From NCBI GenBank assembly GCA_964546285.1, contig CAZJJK010000037.1, positions 1 to 26,210 on the forward strand: DNA of 26,210 nucleotides, in the 5' to 3' direction. The stretch comes from CAZJJK01 sp964546285 (lineage in GTDB: Bacteria > Spirochaetota > Spirochaetia > Treponematales > Breznakiellaceae). The translations under genes were made by a program, and so were the position numbers. The number at the start of each line of letters is the position of its first letter. Position 1 is the stretch's first letter. Of this stretch, positions 15,813-22,135 are shown one piece after another. The notes below the pieces were generated by a model, which was given only the letters and a program-made list of their open reading frames with translations, did not search any database and was not told the DNA's origin.

Positions 15813-16190
15813 ATGCTGAAAAACTCCGAACGTGTGGTGGCTGTGCTTGGGGCCAGCTCCAATCCAGAGCGTTATTCGTACAAAGCCATTAAGCGTTTAT
15901 TGGAAGCTGGCTTTACGGTAAAGCCGGTAAGCCCCTTATTAACCGAGTTTGAAGGAATTCCAGTATATCCGGATTTAGCGAGCGCGGGCCGCCCCCTGGA
16001 TAGCGTAACCGTCTATCTTTCGGCAAAACGTTCCTCGCCCTTAGCCGACTCTATCATAGCGGCTCATCCCGACCGCGTTATACTTAATCCAGGGGCCGAA
16101 AATCCCGAGCTGGAAGAAAAGCTGGCTAAAGCCGGCATCCCCTATCTTCATGCTTGTACGCTTGTTTTATTGGCGACTAAACGCTTTTAG
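15813..16190 (+). CDS. CoA-binding domain protein (YccU-type)
   Basis: This 125-aa protein consists of one CoA-binding_2 Rossmann domain: VVAVLGASSNPERYSYKAIKRLLEAGFTVKPVSP at the N-terminus, then FEGIPVYPDLAS and a VILNPGAENPELEEKLAKAGI segment. Family members bind CoA, and their physiological role is largely unknown. The ATG at 15813 follows a strong GGAGG by four bases; the frame is open further upstream, but the domain begins here. It is divergent from the large secreted protein gene, and its stop is followed twelve bases later by copy 2 of the dispersed repeat. Confidence 0.85.
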   Translation: MLKNSERVVAVLGASSNPERYSYKAIKRLLEAGFTVKPVSPLLTEFEGIPVYPDLASAGRPLDSVTVYLSAKRSSPLADSIIAAHPDRVILNPGAENPELEEKLAKAGIPYLHACTLVLLATKRF

Positions 16191-16202
16191 GCCTTTTATA
16201 GC

Positions 16203-16228
16203 GCTGCCAATTCTGTTGCAAGACACTT
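16203..16228 (+). repeat. Dispersed intergenic repeat, copy 2
   Basis: CGCTGCCAATTCTGTTGCAA (16202-16221) followed by GACACTT. It differs from copy 1 by one base in the first few positions and two in the tail. It lies twelve bases after a stop codon, in sense orientation. Confidence 0.75.
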
Positions 16229-16524
16229 CATCTTTTTTTCCATATCCAATGGGAGTTGACAAAAATTCCTTTAACGCCTTTGAGACAGAACCAGCTCTAC
16301 ACAGAACTTTTCTATCTGAAAATCTACCACAATCCCGAGTGCCTAGGCTTGATTGAAAGGCGGGATGCTTCATTAACGGTTTTTTTTATGGTGACGTAGA
16401 GTCCCGGGGAAAGTTCCGTGGCTTAAAATTTCTCTAGCAGACAATAATTAAGCGCCATAAGCGTATGGCGCGCGACTATACCAAAGCCTTCGGTGCTTTT
16501 TGGGTAAATCAACTATCGCGGGCC

Positions 16525-16543
16525 GCAACAGAATTGGCAGCAG
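16525..16543 (-). repeat. Dispersed intergenic repeat, copy 4 (inverted)
   Basis: On the minus strand this reads CTGCTGCCAATTCTGTTGC, identical to copy 1 over 19 bases; similarity stops right after the core. It lies 73 bases after the glucosaminidase stop and in sense orientation to that gene. Confidence 0.75.
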
Positions 16544-16616
16544 TTCGTAAACGCTTGTCTTAAATATGGCGAGACGGCAAAACCATCAGGCTTCCGGCTA
16601 ATCCTTCGTTTCCGCT

Positions 16617-17441
16617 TTATCCGCCAAAAGCTAAAGCGTATAAACGTTTCAATATGCCGCTGATTTTCTCCCCATACAGAGGATCTTGAGCCCAACGACC
16701 CGCCAGTTTCGCGATAGTGGGAGCCGAACCATGGTTTAGCCATTTATAGCGAGGATCCACAAGCTCAAGAGCAGGCGGAGCGGCATCGGCATACCCCTTA
16801 AGATGTTGTATATGAGCGCGAACGCCGATACGCGGCGTCAGAAAATGTAGCCCAGGCTTTTCAGGTCCAAGCGCGCCTAAGCCGCAAAAATTGTTCATCT
16901 CGGGACGCACAAGCCCGCCGAATTTAAGGAATCCAGTCTCAAGACACATTTGGGAAAAAGCCACATCATGGTTGACGCCTTCCGCCGCGGCCTCCCGCAC
17001 ATATAATTCCGATAAATCACGGACAAAGGCTGGGTCAGCGGAGGGATTAGCGCTAAGTAAAAATGCCGATAGATGAAAGGGCGATACCAGGCCGACCCCT
17101 AGAATAAGCTCCGGTATGGACGGCGGCGGCGCGGGAACGACGGGCAAGGCCGTTTTCGCGATAGAAGTTTCAGTTTCGTCAAGCTCCTCGGTTTCTGAAG
17201 ACTCTGAGGGGCCTAAACTTTCCCAGTCATCCAGCTCTGATTCAGGTTCCGCCGCCAGCGGCACCAAGTGTTCGCCGCTTTCCCCGCTGACGCTTTTAGG
17301 CGTCTTAACACTGTCAGGAAGGCGCGCGCTTTCGCTATCAAGCGGCGGCTTAACGACAGACGCGCTGGCGCAGGAAACAAACAACGCGGCGATTAGTGAT
17401 AGAAACAAGCATGCGAGAAAAGTTAAACGCGCGGTCTTCAT
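16617..17441 (-). CDS. Glucosaminidase-family (GH73-like) lipoprotein
   Basis: This 274-aa protein has a signal peptide with lipobox FVSC (C24), a linker of about 85 residues rich in Ser, Glu and Pro (30-115), and a C-terminal endo-beta-N-acetylglucosaminidase domain (about 120-274). Evidence for the domain is FSQMCLETGFLKFGG with the likely catalytic Glu at 168, PEMNNFCGLGA, RIGVRAHIQHLKGYAD and the typical C-terminus LAGRWAQDPLYGEKISGILKRL. Such enzymes cut peptidoglycan glycan strands, so this is probably an outer-surface or periplasmic wall-remodelling lipoprotein. An ATG at 17441 is chosen; a TTG seven codons upstream has no support. There is no Shine-Dalgarno, and CTGTCA with an 18-base spacer to TATACA ends five bases before the ATG. 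Confidence 0.85.
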   Translation of the reverse strand: MKTARLTFLACLFLSLIAALFVSCASASVVKPPLDSESARLPDSVKTPKSVSGESGEHLVPLAAEPESELDDWESLGPSESSETEELDETETSIAKTALPVVPAPPPSIPELILGVGLVSPFHLSAFLLSANPSADPAFVRDLSELYVREAAAEGVNHDVAFSQMCLETGFLKFGGLVRPEMNNFCGLGALGPEKPGLHFLTPRIGVRAHIQHLKGYADAAPPALELVDPRYKWLNHGSAPTIAKLAGRWAQDPLYGEKISGILKRLYALAFGG

Positions 17442-17580
17442 GTATATGTATAATCGGAGCAATATCTCTCTGACAGAAGAGCCTCTTCAAAAAAGCGTCA
17501 AAAATAAAAACTTGGTTCTTCAGAAACAAGCTCAAAAGGGAACAAGTTTTCGCGTGGCGCTCAAGCAAAGACGTCTTAAC

Positions 17581-18354
17581 ATGAGTACTCAAGTTATGGA
17601 TATTTATGACAGCGGAGCACCAAAGAACGGTTCCGATTCCGACAGAGAGGATAAAAACCCAGCAATTGTTGTTTACTCGGGAAAAAAAGTAAAAACGAGA
17701 GGGGATACTCACGCTTCCGTTGGAGTCCGCCCTAGGGAAAGGATGCTGAAATTTGGCGTTTCCGCCTTATCCGACAGAGACTTATTAGCGGTAATCGTCA
17801 ATTCCGGCATACGTGGTAAGAAGGTGGAGAGCATATCGATTGAGCTATTAGATAAATTGGATAATACACCGAATGAACCAACCCTAAAAGACTTATGCGC
17901 CTTGGAGGGAATGGGTACGCAAAAAGCCTGCGCTATCGCCGCCATGCTTGAATTTGGACGCCGGCGCTGGGGCGGTTCTGGGAATAGGATAAGTATGCCT
18001 CAGGACGCGTACCCGCTTTTACGTCATTTCGCTGACCGCCGCCAAGAACGTTTTATCTGCCTATCGCTCAATGGCGCGCATGAGGTACTGGCTACACGTA
18101 TCGTCACGATAGGGCTGGTTAATAAGACCGTGGTACACCCACGGGAGGTTTTCGCCGACCCCATCGTTGATCGAGCCAGCGCAATCTTAGTAGCCCATAA
18201 CCATCCATCGGGACGTCTTGACCCCTCCAACGAAGACAAGGAAATCACGGAACGCTTGAAAGCCGGTGGCGAGCTGCTCGGCATTCCTTTGCTCGACCAC
18301 CTAATCTTCACGGAAAAAAGCTATTTCAGCTTTCTTCAGGCTGGGCTTCTTTAA
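17581..18354 (+). CDS. radC: RadC-family JAB-domain protein
   Basis: From the ATG at 17581 this is 257 aa. It contains the family N-terminal helix-hairpin part RPRERMLKFGVSALSDRDLLAVIVNSG, LCALEGMGTQKACAIAAMLEFGRR, and the C-terminal JAB/MPN metalloprotease-like core with HNHPSGRLDPSNEDKEIT (HxH-x7-8-S/D-D pattern) and the ending FTEKSYFSFLQ. RadC was named for DNA repair, but its biochemical role is unresolved. The frame stays open well upstream, overlapping the glucosaminidase start on the other strand. No candidate start (17581, 17596 or further upstream) has a clear Shine-Dalgarno, so the N-terminus is uncertain by tens of residues. Confidence 0.8.
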   Translation: MSTQVMDIYDSGAPKNGSDSDREDKNPAIVVYSGKKVKTRGDTHASVGVRPRERMLKFGVSALSDRDLLAVIVNSGIRGKKVESISIELLDKLDNTPNEPTLKDLCALEGMGTQKACAIAAMLEFGRRRWGGSGNRISMPQDAYPLLRHFADRRQERFICLSLNGAHEVLATRIVTIGLVNKTVVHPREVFADPIVDRASAILVAHNHPSGRLDPSNEDKEITERLKAGGELLGIPLLDHLIFTEKSYFSFLQAGLL

Positions 18355-18357
18355 GAT

Positions 18358-18374
18358 AAAGCTACAGGAGCTTT
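18358..18374. terminator. Hairpin between convergent radC and chemoreceptor genes
   Basis: AAAGCT and AGCTTT form a 6-bp stem with a five-base loop, A-rich on one side and T-rich on the other, so it can act on both strands. It starts three bases after the radC stop. A sister hairpin with the same stem sits inside the last codons of radC (18317-18333). Confidence 0.4.
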
Positions 18375-18415
18375 AAACCGACGCCAATGGATAAGCCTAA
18401 GCCAGCCCTAGATCC

Positions 18416-20131
18416 TCAGAACTCCTCAAATTCCTCATCGCTGGTATTCTTATCCGGCAAAGGAGTGAGGCCTAGTTTAGCTGTTTTTGGCGCGACGGCA
18501 GCCGGACGCGAAGCCTTTGGCGGCTCTATCAGCGGCTTATTAGGCTTCGCCTTGGTAGCCTGAGTTTGACGATCCCGCGAGACTGCGCCGCCAAGGTTTT
18601 TTTCCTTAACCGTGAAGTAGGCGACCGTATCGCGTAAGGACCGCGACTGAGCGGCTAAGTTTTCAGCCATAGCCGATAATTCTTCCGCGGCGGACGCGTT
18701 TTGCTGTATGACCTGATCCAATTGATTAACCGCCGTATTGATTTGCCCAGAACCAACATCTTGTTCGCGGGTCGCGGCTACTATTTCCTGCACTAATTCA
18801 TTCGTTTTACGTATATCCGGTACTATTTTATCAATAATGCGCCCAGCGTCCTCCGCCACCGACACGCTCTTTGACGATAGATCGGTAATTTCGCCGGCTG
18901 AACGTTGACTACGCTCGGCCAGCTTACGTACTTCGCTCGCTACAACGGCGAAACCTTTTCCGGCCTCGCCAGCCCGAGCCGCCTCAATCGCCGCGTTTAA
19001 AGCGAGCAAATTGGTTTGCCTCGCTATTTCCTCTATAATGGCAACCTTACTGGAAATCTCCTTCATAGCGTTGACGGTTTGAACGACCGATTCACCGCCT
19101 TTAGCTCCATCCTCAGCGGCGATGCTAGCTATACTTCCGGTTTCAACGGCGTTATCGGCGTTCTGTCTGATATTGGAAACCATCTGTTCCATAGAAGAAG
19201 ACAGCTCTTCCACATTGGCGGCTTGCCGCGAAGCTCCCTCGCTTACGTCTTGCGCGGAAACCGAAACCTGGGAAGCCTCATCGTCTATACTGATAGCGGC
19301 TGTATCGATTGAACCCACTATTTCAGCCAAACGAAGATTCATAGCGGATAAGCTGCGCGCCAAACGTCCAAATTCATCGCCTCTCTCTCTTAATTTTTCA
19401 TCCAAAACACCGGTAAGGTCTCCAGACGCGATTCTATCCAAGAAAAGAACCGAAGCGTTTAGAGCCTTCCTTATGCTGGAAGACAGCCAAAGACCTATCA
19501 CCAGGGCGGCGGAAACCGAAAGGGCGACAATAACTATCAAATTGATAAGGGTAAAAGTAAAGGACACTTCGGCCGCTTCAGCCGCCCTAGCCGCCGCGGC
19601 CATAGTAAATTCTTCCAGTTGATTTATATATTCTCTGGTCTCGTTAAAACCGTCCGCCGCGGCGCCTACCGATAACTCAAAGGCGGCCTCACGATCTTCC
19701 GGCTCTGACGAAGACGCTAACGCGATTACGGTCCTTGTCTGTTCCTCCCAATAGCTTTCCGCTTCTAAAAACATATTATATATCGTTTTAGCCTCAGCTT
19801 CTTCGGTCAGTTTAATAAATGCCGACATTCTTTCCTTTGTTTGCTGAAGGTTTTCCGCATGATCGGCTAATTGTTGAGCGACCCGCTCATCGCCTGGCGG
19901 TAAAAGTAGCAAGCTACGTTCCGCGACAAGTAGTTGCTGTAGATCGCGGTCCGCTTGATCCAGGGCGTCTATAGACGGCAGACGACGTTGATGAATTTCT
20001 CTTAAATCCTCCATAAGGCCTGTCATGTTGAAATAACCCACCAGGGCTATCAATATCATCAATGCCACTAAAAAAAAGTACCCAATAAGCAATTTAGCCG
20101 CGATAGTAAGGGATATACCTTTATTAGCCAT
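18416..20131 (-). CDS. Methyl-accepting chemotaxis protein
   Basis: This 571-aa chemoreceptor has TM1 at about 10-36, a periplasmic four-helix-bundle sensor (about 37-190, with an acidic, helical pattern), TM2 at about 193-213, a HAMP domain (about 215-270) and a long methylation/signalling coiled coil. The hairpin tip is canonical: EIARQTNLLALNAAIEAARAGEAGKG, then FAVVASEVRKLAERS. It would couple ligand sensing to CheA/CheW. The start at 20131 follows GGAGG by five bases. After the coiled coil a flexible Pro/Lys-rich tail of about 55 residues ends in DEEFEEF, a position where other receptors carry adaptation-enzyme tethers. A sigma-70 promoter lies about 30 bases upstream. Confidence 0.92.
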   Translation of the reverse strand: MANKGISLTIAAKLLIGYFFLVALMILIALVGYFNMTGLMEDLREIHQRRLPSIDALDQADRDLQQLLVAERSLLLLPPGDERVAQQLADHAENLQQTKERMSAFIKLTEEAEAKTIYNMFLEAESYWEEQTRTVIALASSSEPEDREAAFELSVGAAADGFNETREYINQLEEFTMAAAARAAEAAEVSFTFTLINLIVIVALSVSAALVIGLWLSSSIRKALNASVLFLDRIASGDLTGVLDEKLRERGDEFGRLARSLSAMNLRLAEIVGSIDTAAISIDDEASQVSVSAQDVSEGASRQAANVEELSSSMEQMVSNIRQNADNAVETGSIASIAAEDGAKGGESVVQTVNAMKEISSKVAIIEEIARQTNLLALNAAIEAARAGEAGKGFAVVASEVRKLAERSQRSAGEITDLSSKSVSVAEDAGRIIDKIVPDIRKTNELVQEIVAATREQDVGSGQINTAVNQLDQVIQQNASAAEELSAMAENLAAQSRSLRDTVAYFTVKEKNLGGAVSRDRQTQATKAKPNKPLIEPPKASRPAAVAPKTAKLGLTPLPDKNTSDEEFEEF

Positions 20132-20162
20132 AGCATCCTCCAAACATGGGCTCTATTCCTTA

Positions 20163-20192
20163 ACTATAGTATTCGCTAAAGCATAATGCCAA
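20163..20192 (-). promoter_or_regulatory. Promoter of the chemoreceptor gene
   Basis: On the minus strand TTGGCA (20192-20187) and TATAGT (20168-20163) are separated by 18 bases. The predicted start is near 20156, about 25 bases before the ATG, leaving room for the GGAGG. Confidence 0.55.
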
Positions 20193-20384
20193 TCTAGAGT
20201 ATTTAGAGTTATTATGAAAATATTTTATTTCTCAAGACCAGAAAACGGCGATCCCTGAAGGGCTTTACGCGGACGGCCAAAAAGCTATGCTATGTTATTA
20301 ACGGGCGATATAATAGGGACGCTTTAAAAAGACTTCACGTTATAAGCCCAAAAAAGAAGAGCTTTATTGGGTTCTCTAACGATT

Positions 20385-20414
20385 TTGCTATATCCCCCTT
20401 TATACCTATATAAT
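20385..20414 (+). promoter_or_regulatory. Likely promoter of the attenuator leader
   Basis: TTGCTA (20385-20390) and a perfect TATAAT (20409-20414) are 18 bases apart. Transcription from near 20421 would make a leader of about 250 bases if terminated at the hairpin at 20641-20679. A second candidate -10 (TATACT, 20469-20474) lacks a good -35. Confidence 0.4.
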
Positions 20415-20550
20415 ACATATAGTAAGTATGAAACCGTATCTGTCGTTAATAACGGATTTGATACACTTTATACTTCTAAAATCTCCCCTTTTCATTTTAG
20501 GCTGAGTTCGCCGCTTGACAAAACACTAAAAATAACGGAAAAAGTTAGAT

Positions 20551-20619
20551 ATGAACATTACGTTCAACACAGTTTATTTTTTCGCCGCGGCCGCCGCTAT
20601 CCGGGAGGATCGCGTTTAG
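20551..20619 (+). CDS. 22-codon leader peptide with Phe-Phe-Ala5 control codons
   Basis: An ATG at 20551 opens a 22-codon frame ending with TAG at 20617. Its middle reads Val-Tyr-Phe-Phe followed by five consecutive Ala codons (20584-20598) and then IREDRV. A weak GGAA-type ribosome site lies ten bases upstream. The 3' end of the frame overlaps the antiterminator segment (20604-20614), and the stop falls just behind it, so a ribosome that reaches the stop would mask that segment, whereas one stalled at the first Ala or the Phe codons would leave it free. This is the arrangement of amino-acid operon leader peptides. No homologue is known to me. Confidence 0.7.
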   Translation: MNITFNTVYFFAAAAAIREDRV

Positions 20620-20654
20620 CCGTTCAGAAAAGAACGTCCAGGCCGCGATCCTCC
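20604..20654 (+). promoter_or_regulatory. Antiterminator: segment pairing with the terminator 5' arm
   Basis: GGAGGATCGCG (20604-20614) is the exact reverse complement of CGCGATCCTCC (20644-20654), which includes most of the 5' arm of the terminator. Between them a small hairpin, CGTTC (20621-20625) with GAACG (20632-20636), brings the two arms together. Formation of this structure excludes the terminator. Confidence 0.75.
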
Positions 20655-20679
20655 GTTTGGGGATCGCGGCCTTTTTTTT
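20641..20679 (+). terminator. Strong intrinsic terminator in the leader (attenuator)
   Basis: GGCCGCGATCC (20641-20651) and GGATCGCGGCC (20661-20671) form a perfect 11-bp stem with a nine-base loop, followed directly by eight T's. It stands 57 bases before the aminotransferase start rather than after a gene, as an attenuator would. Confidence 0.9.
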
Positions 20680-20735
20680 ATCCGTTTTAAGCGGGGGCCC
20701 GTCTCCAAGGGAAAGCGCTGGACAAAGGAGCGTTT

Positions 20736-22049
20736 ATGAGACGAGAGGTGGTTCATCCGGGAGCCGACAGGCTCAAGTACGAAATTCGTGAAATTGTCGC
20801 TTTCGCCCGTGGTCTGGAACGTTGGGAGCTACCTATCGTCTGGGAAAACATAGGCGACCCGGTTCGCAAGGGAGAACCGATAGCGGATTGGATTAAGGAA
20901 ATCGTCATGCGGAAAGCGGGTGAAAACGCGTCTTTCGCTTATTCAGAAACCGAAGGCGTAAAGGCAGCCCGGGAATTTTTAGCGGCTCAGGCTACAGCTA
21001 GAGGCGGCGCGCGTTTACACGCGGAAGATATTCTCTTTTTTAATGGACTAGGCGACGCCGTAGCCAAGGTTTTCGGCTTTCTAAAACGAGAAGCCAGAGT
21101 ATTAGGCCCATCTCCCGCGTACTCCACCTTTTCATCCGCTGAAGCCGCGCATTCTGGTTATGAGCATCTCGCGTACCGTTTAGACCCTAAGCGCTCTTGG
21201 CTACCGGACATGGAAGATGTTGAGCTAAAGGTTAGGTATAACGATTCCATAGCCGGTATATTGATTATCAATCCCGATAATCCGACAGGCGCGGTATATC
21301 CGGAGCATATTCTTAAGGAGTTTGTGAGGATAGCCGGAACTTATAATTTATTTATTGTCTGTGACGAAACTTATGCTAACATTATCTATGGCGGCGCCAA
21401 AACGTCGGCCCTCTCCCAGGTGATCGGCGAGGTTCCCGGCATAGCTCTCCGCTCCTTATCCAAAGAGGTTCCTTGGCCCGGGGCTCGCTGCGGCTGGGCG
21501 GAAATTTATAACAGGCAAGTCGATCCTTCATTCAAAGCCTACGCTCAAAGTCTGCTGGACGCGAAAAGGCTGGAAGTATGCTCCACCAGCCTCCCGCAGC
21601 TTTGCCTATCGGAAATTTTAGGCGATGCTAGGTATCCGGCGCATCTCGCTTCACGCGCGGCCCGCTTCGCCAGCCGCGCGGAGGAAGCGGCCAAGGCCTT
21701 CGCTTCCATCCGAGGCGTATCTATTAATAAACCGCGTGGGGCCTTATATGTGACAGCCTTGTTTGACCAAGACCTTTTTAACGACGGATCGTCAGAGGAA
21801 CGCCGGCTACCGGTAAAAAGCGAGGATCTCGCCGCGCATATAGATAAGAGCGCCGCCGGAGCCGCGCCGGACAAACGTTTCGTTTATTGGCTCTTGGCGG
21901 CGTCTGGCATTTGCGTCGTTCCCTTGTCCGGTTTCGCCAGCGACTTGGCGGGTTTCCGCTTTACCTTGTTGGAACATGATGACGCCAAACGCCGCTGGAT
22001 ATACAAAACTATCGCTCAAATGGCGGAAGCTTACCTGGCTTCGGCCTAA
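20736..22049 (+). CDS. Class I PLP-dependent aminotransferase, alanine-aminotransferase-like
   Basis: This 437-aa protein is a fold-type I aminotransferase. NIGDP near residue 50 lies in the substrate arm; INPDNPTGAVY (about 173-183) holds the PLP-binding Asn; CDETYANIIY follows; SLSKEVPWPGARCGW carries the PLP Lys at K243; GFRFTLL near the C-terminus carries the substrate-carboxylate Arg. The order WLPDMEDV ... IINPDNPTGAVYPEHILKEFVRIAGTYNL ... CDETY resembles AlaA/AlaT-type enzymes, which interconvert pyruvate/glutamate and alanine/2-oxoglutarate. The exact substrate is inferred. AGGAG lies five bases before the ATG. The gene is preceded by a leader with five Ala codons and a terminator, and followed by the PPi-phosphofructokinase gene after two hairpins. 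Confidence 0.85.
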   Translation: MRREVVHPGADRLKYEIREIVAFARGLERWELPIVWENIGDPVRKGEPIADWIKEIVMRKAGENASFAYSETEGVKAAREFLAAQATARGGARLHAEDILFFNGLGDAVAKVFGFLKREARVLGPSPAYSTFSSAEAAHSGYEHLAYRLDPKRSWLPDMEDVELKVRYNDSIAGILIINPDNPTGAVYPEHILKEFVRIAGTYNLFIVCDETYANIIYGGAKTSALSQVIGEVPGIALRSLSKEVPWPGARCGWAEIYNRQVDPSFKAYAQSLLDAKRLEVCSTSLPQLCLSEILGDARYPAHLASRAARFASRAEEAAKAFASIRGVSINKPRGALYVTALFDQDLFNDGSSEERRLPVKSEDLAAHIDKSAAGAAPDKRFVYWLLAASGICVVPLSGFASDLAGFRFTLLEHDDAKRRWIYKTIAQMAEAYLASA

Positions 22050-22055
22050 AAATAA

Positions 22056-22095
22056 AACGCGCTTATCCGCGTTCTTGCGGCGACAGGCCGCTTTT
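22056..22095 (+). terminator. Two tandem hairpins after the aminotransferase gene
   Basis: AACGCG/CGCGTT (22056-22073, six-base loop) is followed by GCGGC/GCCGC (22077-22091, five-base loop) and TTTT. The second could be a weak terminator or a processing site between the aminotransferase and phosphofructokinase genes. Confidence 0.45.
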
Positions 22096-22135
22096 CGGTA
22101 TTATGAATTCTAATTTATTAGTGGAGGAAAGTTTT

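Larger units (their letters stand above)
16191..16616. other. Non-coding region with two inverted repeat copies and hairpins
   Basis: This 426-base gap lies between the CoA-binding gene and the glucosaminidase gene. It holds repeat copies 2 (16203-16220, plus) and 4 (16543-16525, minus) facing each other. Between them are a bulged stem ATCCC/GGGAT with inner GCCT/AGGC (about 16331-16367), followed by a run of eight T's near 16380, and a 6-bp hairpin CGCCAT/ATGGCG (16453-16470). I find no credible ORF in it. It may hold a small RNA, a decayed element or terminators of the two converging genes. Confidence 0.5.
20144..20550. other. Intergenic region upstream of the attenuator
   Basis: About 400 bases with no credible gene. 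It holds the chemoreceptor promoter on the minus strand and AT-rich promoter-like DNA on the plus strand. TTGACA at 20515-20520 has no matching -10. Small hairpins (for example CCCTGAAGGG near 20254) have no clear role. Confidence 0.5.

Noticed and set aside
16150..16356. 68-codon plus-strand ORF covering repeat copy 2
   Set aside because: Starts inside the CoA-binding gene, has no ribosome site and spans structured non-coding DNA.
17116..17580. Long N-terminal extension of radC reading antisense to the glucosaminidase gene
   Set aside because: The opposite strand encodes a clear lipoprotein linker; the extension is low-complexity serine-rich shadow sequence.
20240..20300. Possible cyclic-di-GMP riboswitch upstream of the chemoreceptor
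   Set aside because: A short GCGTAAAGCC-like string recalls one conserved element, but the other required segments and stems are absent, and the promoter at 20163-20192 lies downstream of it.
20428..20505. 25-codon hydrophobic ORF before the leader peptide
   Set aside because: No Shine-Dalgarno, no link to the attenuator structures; AT-rich DNA easily gives such frames.
20367..20690. 107-codon plus-strand ORF upstream of the aminotransferase
   Set aside because: It runs through the promoter, leader and terminator hairpin in a different frame from the leader peptide, lacks a ribosome site and has no protein-like composition.
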